A DNA stretch of 64,000 nt from Rhizoctonia solani (lineage: Eukaryota; Basidiomycota; Agaricomycetes; Cantharellales; Ceratobasidiaceae), in assembly GCF_016906535.1 (NCBI RefSeq), contig NC_057382.1, positions 930,001 to 994,000 on the forward strand. Direction: 5' to 3'. The translations under genes and the position numbers were made by a program. A model generated the notes under the pieces. It was not told where the DNA came from. It saw only the letters and a list, made by a program, of their open reading frames with translations, and did not search any database. Numbering within the stretch: position 1 is the stretch's first letter; the number at the start of each line of letters is the position of its first letter. Below, piece after piece: positions 10,983-22,921 of the stretch.

Positions 10983-12234
10983 ATGCCTGGACACAGTGGT
11001 CACAGCCATGTGACACATCCTGCAAGCTGTTCCATAACAGACTTGCCATGCTCTGCTTCAACACCTTGTCCATTCCCCATGACACCATCACTACTTGAAA
11101 CCACCAAGCAAAAAAATGAAGACACACTTGCTACTTCTGGGACCAACAAAAGGGCCAAGATACTCAAGCATGCCTCTGCCATCACCATCACTCCTGGTAC
11201 TGATATATTACACAAGCCACCAGTGGGATAAAGCCTTCTATGTTATCTAATGCTCTGGTATGTCCATCCATAACCACTGAATTGGAAGAATGAAAAAGTG
11301 TTAGTTCTGTGCTAACAACTCCTTCACAGGCTGCTTCTGCCACTGTTACTCAATTGCACTACTCTCAATCAATCAGAGGAGTTTTCAGCACACTGCTAAA
11401 GACACATAGCTCAAACATTGACCCAGGCTGCATCCCTCTGTCTGATTCAACCAGCCACAGGAGTGGCCATGCTCCTGGTGCAACAAATATGCATAGTGAA
11501 CAAGCAAATAAATCAGGTGAGGTTGTCAAGGCAAAGCCAAAGGATGTAGGAAATTTACTCAAGAGCAAGCTGAAGGGTGATGTTGGCTTGCACAGCTTGT
11601 TCTTCAGTGAGTTTCTTGTTTCAGTGGCAAAGCAAGAACTAACCATGGATGTACATACCAAAGTGGTCAAACAAGTTTGTGCTCAGAATTATCAAGGGCC
11701 AGCACTTAGGCACAGTAACTATATTGATTACAACAACTCAAGTAACAAATGGACAATTCATACAGCAATAAAGGACCAGAGGGATGAAAACTGGTATACT
11801 TGCCCCTAGCTAAAGCATTGGATGTAGTTGGCCAAGCTGTATTCAATGTGTACCACACCATGTTCCCCCTTGATGCCATCTGCAAAGAGTACTTCCCATT
11901 CACCAATAACAGCAACTATCCTGCACAATATGACTCACCAAGTGGTGGCAATGCAAAGCCCAACTTGATCCAAGGAAGCCTGTGCAATAATCAAGTCCAT
12001 TGGGCTGACATCAAGCTGATTACTGAGTGCAAGCCCACCTCCAAAACCAGTGACTGGAATCTTGCCTACCTCCAGCTTGCTTGTGATGCTTGTATTGTGT
12101 TTGCTCAATAGATCTACCATTTATGTGTCTTTGTCTTCTCCCTCTGCAGCTTGACTGTCAACTTTGTCTGCTTTGATTGGTCTGGCATGCTCAATTCACC
12201 TGATGTTGACCTGTCAAAGCCTGATGGACCATGT
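10983..12234 (+). pseudogene. FunK1-type fungal protein kinase, N-terminal fragment (relic)
   Basis: Pieces in order: an N-terminal segment 10983-about 11249; a probable intron 11250-11333 (GTATGT...CACAG); a helical region to 11806; a frame change near 11800-11809; then 11800-12111; then a piece to about 12234. The diagnostic part is WADIKLITECKPTSKTSDWN followed by AYLQLACDACIVFAQ. It resembles the nuclease-like N-terminal region that precedes the kinase domain in fungal-specific FunK1 proteins. The sequence then stops at ...SKPDGPC, before any kinase motif. The whole stretch is practically devoid of CpG and rich in TG/CA, as expected of a methylated, deaminated repeat copy. Family assignment rests on memory of FunK1 sequences and should be searched. 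Confidence 0.55.
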
Positions 12235-13956
12235 TAAAAGTTGTGTAACCATAGGAGTAAGAATGAATTACTATATACAAGATTATATGAGAATAATCAA
12301 AAACTATTATTAAGTATCAGAATATATGCATAGGATATGTGCACAATATATGCTAAGTTTATCAAGGATAAGCAACTCCTGTTATGGATATGACATTTCT
12401 CCATTAATCTGTACTTATTTTATTATTTACACAAGTAATACTACAGTAAATAAGATGAGATAAAGATGCAAACTAAGGTTTCAAGGTCTCTCTTTCCAAT
12501 TGCAACCTTTGCAAAACCTGTAAGCCTCAGGAATACCCTCAATATGCAATATCTTTTGCATATATGCTTGTCATAAACAGAGGAAAATAGGACTAGCTGG
12601 AATTGAACCAGCTTGACCACTAAGCCATAGAGCCTTATTATTCCTCTGCTGATGTTATAGAGTAGGGTTTTAGGGACTATGTAATTAAGTACAAAATATA
12701 ATAAAGTGATTAATAGATCAGTTATCTATGGATATAAAAGGCAATAGACTAGCTATATAAGGGTAAATTAGGTTAGTAATCAGGGTGATCCCTACACTTA
12801 ACAAGTAATCAAGCGATTACTGCAGATGCAGGTGGTTGGTTATGCTTATACCTATAGTATGAAAGTTAGTATTGAGTCTTAGTTACCTACTACAATTTAT
12901 CTGGATTTGTTAGTAATTTATTTGACTGAGATCGCACTCAGTTAAGGTGTATATGCCGCTCTCAAGGCCTTAAACTCTCCCAACTGACTTACTCAAGAGG
13001 TTCAGGGTCGCCCTAGAGCCTTTCCTAGCTACCCAGTATCTGTTGGGACCTTGCTAGAGGCTATATGCGCCGAGATACCTTACAGGTTAAGTTCAGTGAG
13101 CTTAAGAGGCTAAGAAAGCGAAATAAGACACTCTAAACTAAGTTAAGAAGATCTAATAGATCTTCAAGTTCACACAAGGGGTAAGAATGGGATGAAAAGA
13201 AGGATGTATTCAAAGGGTCTCCCTCAGGGGGTTTATATACCCCAGAGGGAGAACAAATAACTATATACATGATGTACAAAAGAGGAAGTTACATGAGAGG
13301 TACAGTCTGAGCTATTTGATACATAAAGACCAATTAGTCCCAATAAGTCCTAGTGGGATAGACTCAAGGCTATTTACAGAATGTTCTAGAGCATACATGA
13401 CTAAATTACATTAGTGTGAATGCTAAAAATAACCTTGAGGCAAGGTAGGATCTCCTAGAAAAAGCTAGAAACTTAAATGGTTAGTATCTCCATCAATTTG
13501 GCTCAGAATCAGACGATTCCTTTTTAGGAGCTGAGATGCCGGAGCCTCCGACCTATTGGTATTTGTCCGCATAGTAATATGCCTATTTCCCGCCGAGATA
13601 TCGGCGTCGGCGCGCCCCGCCGACCTTTGGCGCTTATTTGCAATTACTAAGCGCCGGCGCTTGCATGCTTACTTGCACTTGTTCTATGGTCTATAAGTAC
13701 CGTTCCTACATATAAATGCATGATACAAAAATGCTATAAATCATAGAAATAATATTATGACCACTTCGCATAATCAGACGTGTATATATGCAAGCGCAAT
13801 GAGGAAATAAAGTATAAAAGGTCTTGTAGCACCGCCAGTTTCCAAATATAGTAATATTCATGCCCATATTTGGATAGAGCAAGTATGATTACCCCAGTTC
13901 GCACTATTCACTATTGGCAATTAGGGGCGCATATGTCTAAATTAGTCATTCCATAA
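12235..13956. repeat. Decayed repeat region, probably including an old LTR-like segment
   Basis: No intact ORF. 12240-12580 is AT-rich. 12940-13150 and 13480-13730 are richer in CG and contain GC-rich palindromic motifs (CGGCGTCGGCGCGCC near 13600), resembling LTR regulatory sequence. Read on the minus strand, the right boundary begins TGTCATGGGTTGTCAG, which could be the start of an LTR. I could not define its other end or a target duplication. Confidence 0.35.
12589..12635 (-). repeat. tRNA-like fragment lacking an anticodon arm (copy 1)
   Basis: Reverse complement of the copy at 15011-15058 with one visible change. It has an A-box-like TGGCTTAGTGG, a B-box-like GGTTCAATTCC and a run of T after the 3' end. 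See copy 2 for the structure. Confidence 0.6.
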
Positions 13957-13957
13957 C

Positions 13958-15000
13958 AGCTGACAACCCATGACACCTGCTACCCCCCAAATTTGGGCTT
14001 GGGCCAGCATGCAACCACTTGTACTGGTCATGTGACTGTGTCCAGGACACCAAGTAGTATAGCCCTAGTTAGAAGTTTTACTTGTAGTAGTATAGCCTTA
14101 AGCACCTGCCACTAGCATGTGACCAACACCACAGTTGGGTCACAACAGTGACACATATGCATGAGTAATGCTGCTGATGTAGCAGGGTTCTTATTTGATA
14201 TAATATTTGTAAATAAACAATGCCTCTGTGTAACATATAAGGAGGGCAATCAACCATGGTAATCCCCAAGTCAATTACCTCTTGTTGCACCTACTCAATG
14301 TACAAGGACCTTAAGTCCAGTAAATACTCAGTAGCTACATAGTCCACACTGTCCAGGACACAGTCACATGACCAGTACAAGTGGTTGCATGCTGGCCCAA
14401 GCCCAAATTTGGGGGGGTAGCAGGTGTAATCATGTTACACTCCCTTGAATTATACCATTGGATTTGCCTGAATTTTCTGATATTTATAGTATTTTTTACA
14501 GACTCAATATCTTTTGTTTTCTGATCACATGATCTTGGCGCTTATTATGCCAAGATGCTGCACCAAGATGCTGTGCCAAGGGCGCTTGGGAGAAATCCAT
14601 GCTTCTGTGCAGCCCACAGCATGCTTCCTTTTTCACATGTAGTCTTCTATTCACACATGCACAGACCACATGTAAATAGTTCTCTTTGACATATATACAG
14701 CAGGAAAATCACTTGGAAACCCCAAGTTGATTTTACCTTGTCTCCCATCTAAGACAGGTACTCAGTAGTCAGCCAGTAGTTTGGACCTTAAGTCCTTCAC
14801 CCACCAGTAGATACTTGGGCCTTATAGCCCCTCACTGCAGAAGCACCCACTTACACTGTAGATAGTAGCCAGTAGACTGCCTTAAGCAGTATTAGATAGC
14901 CTCAGGTAGTTTTGCTTTGTTGTAGTATGGCCACAAGCACCACCCACTAGCAAGTAACCCACCTTACAGTGAGGTTACAACAAATCATGGGTTGTCAGCA
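13958..15000. repeat. Small inverted-repeat element interrupted by a solo LTR
   Basis: About 92 bp at 13959-14050 (beginning GCTGACAACCCATGA, ending GTGTCCAGGACAC) is mirrored by 14346-14432 plus 14983-14999. The inner 300 bp are AT-rich and contain a segment resembling the 3' end of the LTR family (around 14080-14145). No transposase is visible. The right arm is split by the solo LTR at 14433-14982. Confidence 0.6.
14433..14982 (+). repeat. Solo LTR of the same retrotransposon family, CpG-decayed
   Basis: Starts TGTTACACTCCC and ends GGTTACAACA, 550 bp. It is flanked by the 5-bp duplication AATCA (14428-14432 and 14983-14987). It aligns along its length with the intact LTRs at 3945 and 9609 but differs at many sites, most of them CG in the intact copy and TG or CA here. 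The internal region has been lost, presumably by LTR-LTR recombination. Confidence 0.85.
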
Positions 15001-15010
15001 CAGGAATAAT

Positions 15011-15058
15011 AGGGCTCTATGGCTTAGTGGTCAAGCTGGTTCAATTCCAGCTAGTCCT
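15011..15058 (+). repeat. tRNA-like fragment lacking an anticodon arm (copy 2)
   Basis: The ends AGGGCT/AGTCCT can pair as an acceptor-like stem. TGGC-TTAGTG-GTCA forms a 4-bp D-arm. GCTGG-TTCAATT-CCAGC forms a 5-bp T-arm with a 7-nt loop. The D-arm is followed almost directly by the T-arm, so the anticodon arm is missing. A T4 run follows, as in a pol III terminator. Both copies share the flank TTTTCCTCTGTTTATGACA and lie in opposite orientation 2.4 kb apart. This fits a tRNA-derived SINE head better than a working tRNA gene. Confidence 0.6.
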
Positions 15059-15353
15059 ATTTTCCTCTGTTTATGACACATATTCACCTCCTTTCCCAGG
15101 CCTGCCAAGCAGCTTCCTGGAGCTTCTCAGTGCTATTACTTGAGCCCTTCATTTTTGCAACACAATTTTTGAGCAATAACCTCAGTGGTTCAATAGGGTT
15201 GATATTGGGAGAACTGGGGGGGGGGGGTGAGGTAATTACTGGTTGTAGACTTGCTGTAAGGCAGTCTACTTGGTGGTGGGATGGGCACTTAGAGCTGTAT
15301 CTACTACAAGCAAGGTAGCAAAGGTAATCTAACAACTATCTAAGGTTTATACT

Positions 15354-15541
15354 CTGATGAAGACTCCAATGAAGACCTCATTGATGCTCCCAAAGTAGAC
15401 CACAAGTCATGGATGCTCCAACATCATAATTCATATATGGGCCAACCTCACCTGAAAACATTTGAAGCTCTCTTCAAGATGCTTAACAGCCACACCTGCA
15501 TTCTCAAAAAGAAATACAGAGTTGACCTGACCCAGTTGTAA
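15354..15541 (+). pseudogene. Short CpG-free coding relic, family unknown
   Basis: An open frame reads SDEDSNEDLIDAPKVDHKSW and continues to ...KKKYRVDLTQL with a stop at 15539-15541. It has no CpG, no start context and no recognisable domain. It may be the end of a decayed transposon or kinase-like gene. I cannot assign it. Confidence 0.25.
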
Positions 15542-15714
15542 AATCCCACCTATTCATGCATTTTACTTGTTTTAGTATTGTTTGCCCAATGTGGAAACTG
15601 TATCAGCAGTGCCAAAAATTACAAGGATTTTGTAATACAGTAGACACCAGCCAAGAAAGTTAGCAATTTTGATATGCAATTTCCAAGAGCTAAACACCAT
15701 TCTGTAAGGTTTTC

Positions 15715-18700
15715 CTAGTGCCCAGTGCTTCTTCCAATTGCTATACCAGCCCCACTAAGCTCCGGTAACGGAATTCCTTTTCCTGATTCAGGGGCAGATA
15801 AGAAACCAACTCGTACAAGCCATGACAGATACATCCCCATCAAACTTTCGTCCACAGTCATATTCTCAACTGCACCAGCCGCACGCAATAGGCTTGTCGT
15901 GTTCGAATCATCGAGCTCCGCACTCTTAGTGCTCGTGGGTAAGTCGTCAAGAACAAAGTGCAGAAGAGGATACAAGGCGTTGTCTTGAGTTTCGACGACG
16001 TGTTGTTCAAGACGGGTTCGCCAAACGGGATAGTCCACTTGGTTGACTGCATATCCGTACTTAGGCAGCGTATTGAATAGGGCGTTATAACGAACGGTCG
16101 GGCGAGATGTGATATGGAGTACGGGGGCGGCAATTACACCAAGGCTCGGAGCATCGGATGAGGTGGATGGAGGAAATAGGGCGGAAAGTGCTGCACATGT
16201 TGCGACGTGGTCAACCGGAACCATATTGACAGTATTGTTCATGTCCGGTACGAGGCCGAGTTGGATACAACCCTTGACCAGGCGCCAGATAAAGTCATCG
16301 GTATTTGTGACTTCCAACTCACATTAGCACAGATACCTATCGGCAACTAGGAAAACCTACTAGCAAACTTGGAATCACCTACAACGTAACCAGGCCGTAC
16401 GATACGGCAAGAAAGGCCTCTTCGTGCGGCCTCCATCAATACCTTTTCAGATACCCATTTGGTCTGTCCATAACCAGTCTGTAGTCCGGTTCGGGCACCT
16501 TCGAGATCATCTGACTCGAGTACACCCAGCCCCCCCGCAGCGATTGTCGAGTCAGACAGCCGGACATAGTGCTCGGTGTCAAGAGCGGATGTCGAGGAGA
16601 CAAACGACACCATCTTCGCCTTGCCCGTAGACGCAAGTTCAATAACGGAGAGAGTAGATGAGACATTGGCTGCACGAAGTTTAGGATACGGGTATACCCA
16701 ATGCACCTAGGAGTTCCATTTCAGCGAAAGCTTGCGTTCGAGAGAAGTATATGCGTACCATTGCACCGTTGTGTACGACAGCATCAGCCTCCTGAGCTAC
16801 TTTATTCCAAGACGTCTCATCTAAACCAAGTTTTTCTGACTCGAGGTCGCCGGAAACGGCTTCTAATCGACCCTGGGTGACCCAATCCTCGTTCCAAATA
16901 TCTCTGTCAGTCATGCTTTGCTTGAGCCTATCCGCAGCGGCTACCGCATTATTGGCGCGCACATGGCAAATGACCTTTTTGACGCGATCGGTACGCGATA
17001 GTAGGTCTCTGAGAATGAATGACCCTAAAAATCCAGTTCCACCCGTAAGGAATACGGTGACAGCACCCGACGAGAAGGTATCTGGAAGAGGAGCATATTT
17101 GTCCTTAAGTGTTGGAACCAAGATGTCTAAATCGGCTGCATAATTTACCGCCGCCGGCTCCTCGGTAATTGGGGCTTCTTTGGCCACCTGTATCTTATCC
17201 TTAGCTAGACCAAAGTCTTCGCCGCGTAGCAAGTCAATCTCGGTAGCTAGTCCGCGAATGGTAGGTTTGTCGAACACCAGGCCGAGAGGAGCCGGTACAA
17301 CAAACTGTTTGCGGATTTCGAAGACTAGACGAGTGGCTAGGATAGAGTGTCCGCCAATATCAAAGAAATTTTCTTCGAGAGGAATAGAACTAGGTGCGCT
17401 TGGGAGGAGGCTTTTCCAAATGGATTGTAGCTTCGCTTCGGTAGGAGATAACTTGTTTTTGCCTGTACTTCGAGTAGCTGCAGCCTCGACGGTATCAGGG
17501 AAAGGCAGAGCAGGCTTGTCGATTTTTCCATTGGGATTTAGTGGCATTTTGTTGAGGGGAACGAACACTATATATATTCGATAAGCGGCATTTTGTAACC
17601 ACTTCACAGCACTTACAAGAGGGGATGCTGTAACTTGGCAATTTCTTCTTCAGATGTTCTCGGATATTCTTGATGAGTCGGTTGTAGACCTTGAATCCAC
17701 GAGACAAACCCTTCCCAGCGCTATCCTCCTCTTCCCCAGCAGAGCTCATGAAATCGTCCACGCCTTGTCCAGTAGCGGGCACAAAGTAGCTGACCAGCAC
17801 CTTTTCTTCGTTTTTGTCTCGTCGTACTAATGTAACGTTCTCCCGGACATAGGGGTGTTGGCTCAAGTGAGTATCAATCTCGCCGAGCTCAATTCGGAAT
17901 CCTCTAATCTTGACTTGGTCGTCTGCTCGGCCCGTACATTCAACGCGCCCATCGGCATCGTACCGTCCAAGGTCCCCCGTTCGGTACATTCTATCCCGAA
18001 TCCCTTTCCAGAACCTAGCTTCGGGGCCCGTGGCCTTTCCGTTGCGGGGCTGCTTGATCGTATCCTCCCGGGGTGGCTGTCCGACTCCAAACCAATTATC
18101 GACAAACTTTTCTGCCGTCGCTGCAGGGTCAAGGTATCCTTCTGCTAGCCCTCCTGAACGGACGTAGATTTCGCCAATTTCGCCAACAGCACAAGGGATG
18201 TTTCGGTCGTTCCGGTTGACAACGAGCAATTGGACATCGATCATGCCCTCTCCTGCCGGCATAATATCCTTCTGGCTCGCGAGAAAAGCACTATCATCGT
18301 TGACGCTTGGAATCGCAAAATAGGAAACTGCACGCTGTGTTTCTGTGGTCCCGTACATGTTGATGATTCGTACATTAGCTGCGAGGGATTGGAGCCTGAG
18401 GCAGTCACGTTTAGTGAGGATGTCCCCGACGAAGAATGCGTTCTTGAGTGACGGAATTTGGCGGGTTGCTTGTGCAGAGAGAAGCTGGCCCATGGCAGGT
18501 GTGAGATGTGTTACTGTTACATTACTATCGGCCATCCACTCGGCGAGGCGACCTGGGGTACCAATGTCGTCGGCGGTCGGAACATGAAGCTGGGCCCCAA
18601 AGAAGAGAGGCGTAAACACTGTCGTGGCAAGATCAATCATTACATGCAGCGTGCGGTAGCTTACGATTTCACTTACTATCGCGTTGAATCGGGTCGTGTG

Positions 18701-20298
18701 CAATACCACTTAGCATGGTGAATACGCTCTCTTCGGAAAGCCCAAATCTTTCACCCATCCAGGGGAAGAAATGAGTCAGACTGTAATGTCTTCCTTTCAC
18801 GCCCTTGGGAATACCAGTGCTACCGCTGGTGAAACTCAAGGTACCAACGCTATCGGGACCCAGAACGACGTTAGGATCAGTATCTGCCAGGTGTTTAGAC
18901 GACCCCAAAACATCGGTGGGCTCTGCCTCATGAGCGTCACCCCCTGCAATTTCCGGCTTGCCATCTTGCTGTAAAAACTCCAAGGCTGGTACCTCTACTC
19001 GAATGGCGAGTTCGTCCGTAATAAAGTCCCTAACGGTCGAATGAATCGCCCCTGCTCCTTTCAATACAATGAGTCCACGAGGTCGTGCAACCTTGAGATA
19101 GACGGTTTGTCGAGTAGGAGGGTATGCAGGATCTAATGAGTTATAAATAAAAGTCCTCATTCAAGGCAAGAGAATACAAACCAATTACCGAGAAAGTGGC
19201 ACCCGCCTTGAGAATGGCCATGACGGCCACTACCATCTCAACGCTACGATACGCATATACCATTACTACTTCTTCTCTTTGCACCCCGCCCTTGATCAAA
19301 TGGTGTGCCAGAATATTGCTAGCTCGTAGTATATCCGCATAAGTATACACTTGGGTCTGTTGAGGTTTTCCGAACTCGGGGGAAGGTATGCTTTGAACGA
19401 CGCAGGTACGATCGGGGTGTTTGCGAGCGTTGGAGGAAAACACGTCCGTGATAGCGCCTTTCCAGTCGCACCAATTAAGGTCTGCCGTTGGATCAGGCAA
19501 AGAGCGTCGCTGAGACGGTGTGACAAGTGGGACGGAGCCAATAGGACGGAGTGGGTCCGCAGACACTGCTTTCAAAAGCGCGGAGAGTTGGTCAAATAGT
19601 GAATTTATTCTTGCTGATGCAAACAAAAGCGAGTTGTACGAGATTCGCAAACCAAGCTGAGGAACAAGGGGAGCACGCGACGAGATCGGCGGCCGTGTGA
19701 CAAAAACGGTAAGGTCGGAGGTCAAATCGGTAGAGCGTAAGAAAGCGCCCTGCGGAGCATCGGTCTCGTCAAAAAATCGTACTCGGAAAATAGGAGCATT
19801 GGGCGAGCTATCCGAATCTCGGCCTTTTAGTAATTCTTGGACTAAAACGTCAAAAGGTACGATATCTGCCTCGGCAACTTTTTCGACTGCTTGAATTCGC
19901 CGTACGATCGCCCAGAAAGGATCTGTAGGTTCGATGGTAGCTCGAAGGAAGAGAGGATCTGGTGCAGTTGCGGACGACGAGCCAATGATGATGTCAGTGT
20001 CGCCAGTATAGCGATGTAATAAGACTAAAAAGGCAGAAAGCAGTAGCTGGAAAGGAGTAGGGCGCTCCTGGGAATCAGAGTCAGAATCTCCGTTCTGTGA
20101 GACCTCTGGGTCATCTTCATATATGGCGAGCTTCAAGAGGCCGAGAGATGTGTCGTCTGTGAGTTGATAGGTTTGTACCGCTTCGACAAGTCGGTTAGTG
20201 GGCGGCCTTGGATAATCTGTAGGCAAAGCAATAGCAGGCAAGTTTTGGAGTCGCCCGACTACTCGTGCTAATCTGGAAGGATCCACCTGCGCGGACAT
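15715..20298 (-). CDS. LYS2: L-2-aminoadipate reductase (alpha-aminoadipate semialdehyde dehydrogenase)
   Basis: Six exons (20298-19182, 19132-18677, 18618-17617, 17567-16759, 16706-16361, 16310-15715) join in frame to 1441 residues, the normal Lys2 size. Introns are 49-58 nt. The start at 20298 gives [20 protein letters not shown]. Domain order: a condensation-like N-terminal region; an adenylation domain with [12 protein letters not shown] (about residue 472), NMYGTTETQ and [10 protein letters not shown]; a carrier domain with FDIGGHS, whose Ser (about 933) takes phosphopantetheine; and a reductase domain with the NADPH site [11 protein letters not shown] (about 1033) and a YGQTK active-site motif. 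The enzyme reduces 2-aminoadipate to its semialdehyde in fungal lysine biosynthesis and needs a separate phosphopantetheinyl transferase. The gene is intact although its 3' end abuts a transposon graveyard. Confidence 0.97.
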
Positions 20299-21864
20299 TC
20301 TCGCGATGGTCGTTTGTACCAAATTAACCTGATGGGAGTCATCCCCAGAAATGATCTTCGAAGCAAGTCCGAAGCGCCGAAGCGCCGGGCGCTCGAGTAG
20401 AGAGGTGACAAATTCCAAAATATACCACTCGGGGCTATCGCCACAACTCATGAACCTACGGTTCTCTAGAAGCGTCAAAACAATATCCCGGAATTATCAT
20501 GATAGTTCTTATATAAATTTATTCCCACTGGCACCAAATTGTCTGTAAATTCACTTATCAATTTGTAATATTTATGCATAATTGTTGGCGTGACAGCTAA
20601 TAGGTCGTTCCGAATGTTTGGAGACTCCTTCTCAGATGTTGAGCTGAGCATATGCCCATTGGTTGAATTAGAAGTCTCATTGTATTGATGGAAATGAATA
20701 TGTACATAGACTGAAAGTGATTCGACTGGGTATAATGTTTCAATGCGCCCAAACCTAGCATGACTGGGCATAGCCGCTTCCGGGCCTTGGGTGGTATCCC
20801 GTGGCGTGTGACGATATTATTCTGGATCCTAGTGTCGCGCAAAATGGGGAATTTATTGGCGCTGTCGTTAGATTGCCGTGAGCCGAGAGTCAAGAAAGCT
20901 GTTGCATGGGTCCGATTAGCACGATCCTGAGTGAAAGCCCGCCGTAAGACCAGAGTGTGTATATCCAAATGTGAGTCCGGTTCCAGAAATTCTCCCAAGG
21001 TGTCGTGCTCATATACAGCGCCACAGATCTTGCACGATGCGTTCTTCTCTTAATATGCCCAGATCACGAGTGTACATATGGACGCCTGAGTGGCTATCAG
21101 TCATGCTTTCAGTCATAGAGAAATACGACGCTGAAGCATTCGAAATATGGCCCATACTCGGATATGAAGGACGAAAGAAGAGGGAGGATACCCCGGGCAA
21201 GACGATGAAGTAGGATTCGGACCAATTGAAAAACCGAGTGACAGATTTTCAGCTGACCCCGGGTCAGGGGCAAGCTGTCGTAAAAAGACACTCAGCTTCT
21301 GTTTCTGGTATAGTGACCTCTTTTTGGTCTCTGGTCCCCAAAGTTTTGTTTAAATGGCGCATACACAACGTCCTGTGCTCGAAATAGCGATTGACTTGTT
21401 GGCAAGAAAGCTATCTGTATGATTGCTCTCGTCGTCTCCGCTTCACGCCTCGATCTACAATGTCCACCGTTCCCAAAGTTTATTTGTTTAGTTGCTGCAG
21501 GCCAAGTAGGTACCGCATTCAAACTTGCGCAATTGGTCGAATACGCTATTCAATAAGCATGGCCTGAGTACGGCCCCTGGGGAACTTCAGCCCGACCCAT
21601 AGAAAGACTGACCGTCCGACGCAACGGGTGTGTCCGATTTGAATAGGCATGTCGCTTATGCCTGGTATATAATTCACGAACCTCCATCCGAATTCTTATA
21701 AAAGATGTTGGAATCTGACGGTACGGACTAGGTTAAAGAGATCAACCTTGACCGTTACATGCAACATCATTTCCAATTTCATAATCACGGGCGAGTTATG
21801 TGGCCTTCTTGAGGTCACCACACCCTAAAGGGGCTGCAGCATCCTGGCGGAACCATTGGCTCCA
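20299..21864. other. Intergenic region between LYS2 and ALG14 (divergent)
   Basis: 1.57 kb shared upstream region of two divergent genes. Several short ORFs occur on both strands, but none shows a domain or splice-consistent extension. Confidence 0.5.
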
Positions 21865-22794
21865 ATGGCTCTATACGAATCACTTGTCTATGCCTGGACC
21901 ACAACTAGGTCACTATTTGTATACATTTTCTTTCTCTCGCTTGGCGCGTACCTGTTCGTTTTATACCGGCTGTACTCTATTCTTTGCGTCCCTTATGATT
22001 CGAAGCCCCAAAAATACGCAGGTCGATCTAATAGGAGCTTGGCTGTATTTCTTGGATCTGGTGGGTCTAATGCAACGTGAACAGGAAAACCATTTGCCGA
22101 TAATCATCCTTAGGCGGGCATACTACCGAAGCACTCGCTCTGGTCTCGTCTCTTAACTTTGATAAATACTCGCCAAGGACGTACATTATTAGTGAAGGTG
22201 ACACTCTGAGCGCCAAGAAGGCTATTGCTTTGGAACTCTTAAAAAAGGTGTGCGCCAGAACATAATTGATCGAATAAATGATTTTACACTACCCACAGCC
22301 CGGGAATTCAAATTACCGAATACTGACTATGCCACGCGCGAGACGAGTCCATCAGAGCCTAGCTTCGACCCCATTTACCGCCCTCCGTTCATTAGCATGG
22401 ACTTTCCAATCAATGGCTCTTCCCGCCATCCTTTCAAAAAAGGGATTTGCTGACGTGTTATTGATCAATGGACCAGGAACATGTGTGGCATTGGTATTAG
22501 TTGCCTACTTCAATCGAGCAAGTTCGACCATCCCATAAATGCAAAATTACTGATTCTCGTTGTCAGTTTTGGTGGCTAGAGTCTCCGCGCGTGATGTACG
22601 TGGAGTCGTTCGCCCGTGTCAGCAGTTTGAGCCTCTCAGGAAAGCTTGTGAAGCCGTTAGCCGATAGGTAAGAGTTGTGGTCTTGAACTCGGTTCTTGTT
22701 TGCTGAGATGTCTTACAGGTTTCTTGTTCAATGGCCAGACCTTGTTCGGAGCGATGGTCTAGGGACTCCACAATATCGAGGTTGGTTGGTGTAA
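21865..22794 (+). CDS. ALG14: ALG14, membrane anchor subunit of UDP-GlcNAc transferase
   Basis: Five exons (21865-22060, 22114-22247, 22299-22517, 22567-22667, 22719-22794) give 241 residues in frame, close to yeast Alg14. The N-terminus has a transmembrane helix (LFVYIFFLSLGAYLFVLYRL). The glycine loop LAVFLGSGGHTTEAL spans exons 1-2. Later motifs are YIISEGDTLSAKKA, PRARRVHQS, LLINGPGTC and YVESFARVSSLSLSGKL. The protein ends QYRGWLV. Alg14 recruits the catalytic Alg13 to the cytosolic face of the ER to add the second GlcNAc of the lipid-linked oligosaccharide for N-glycosylation. Intron 22518-22566 begins GCAAGT, a GC-AG intron. The next gene is convergent, 128 bp away. Confidence 0.93.
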
Positions 22795-22921
22795 CAGGGT
22801 ATAAACGGCGCAATTATTTGAAACCAAACTAAAATCACCCTAAATAATCAAAGCGTACTCTACAAGGCGCCAGTGCTACAGTCTGTTAGGTGACAAAATA
22901 AGCATACACCAAAATGAGGCC

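Noticed and set aside
12589..15058. Functional tRNA genes
   Set aside because: D- and T-arms can be drawn, but there is no anticodon arm in either copy, so they cannot decode.
20597..20998. 133-aa minus-strand ORF upstream of LYS2
   Set aside because: No motif, no splice-consistent extension and a composition like random intergenic sequence.
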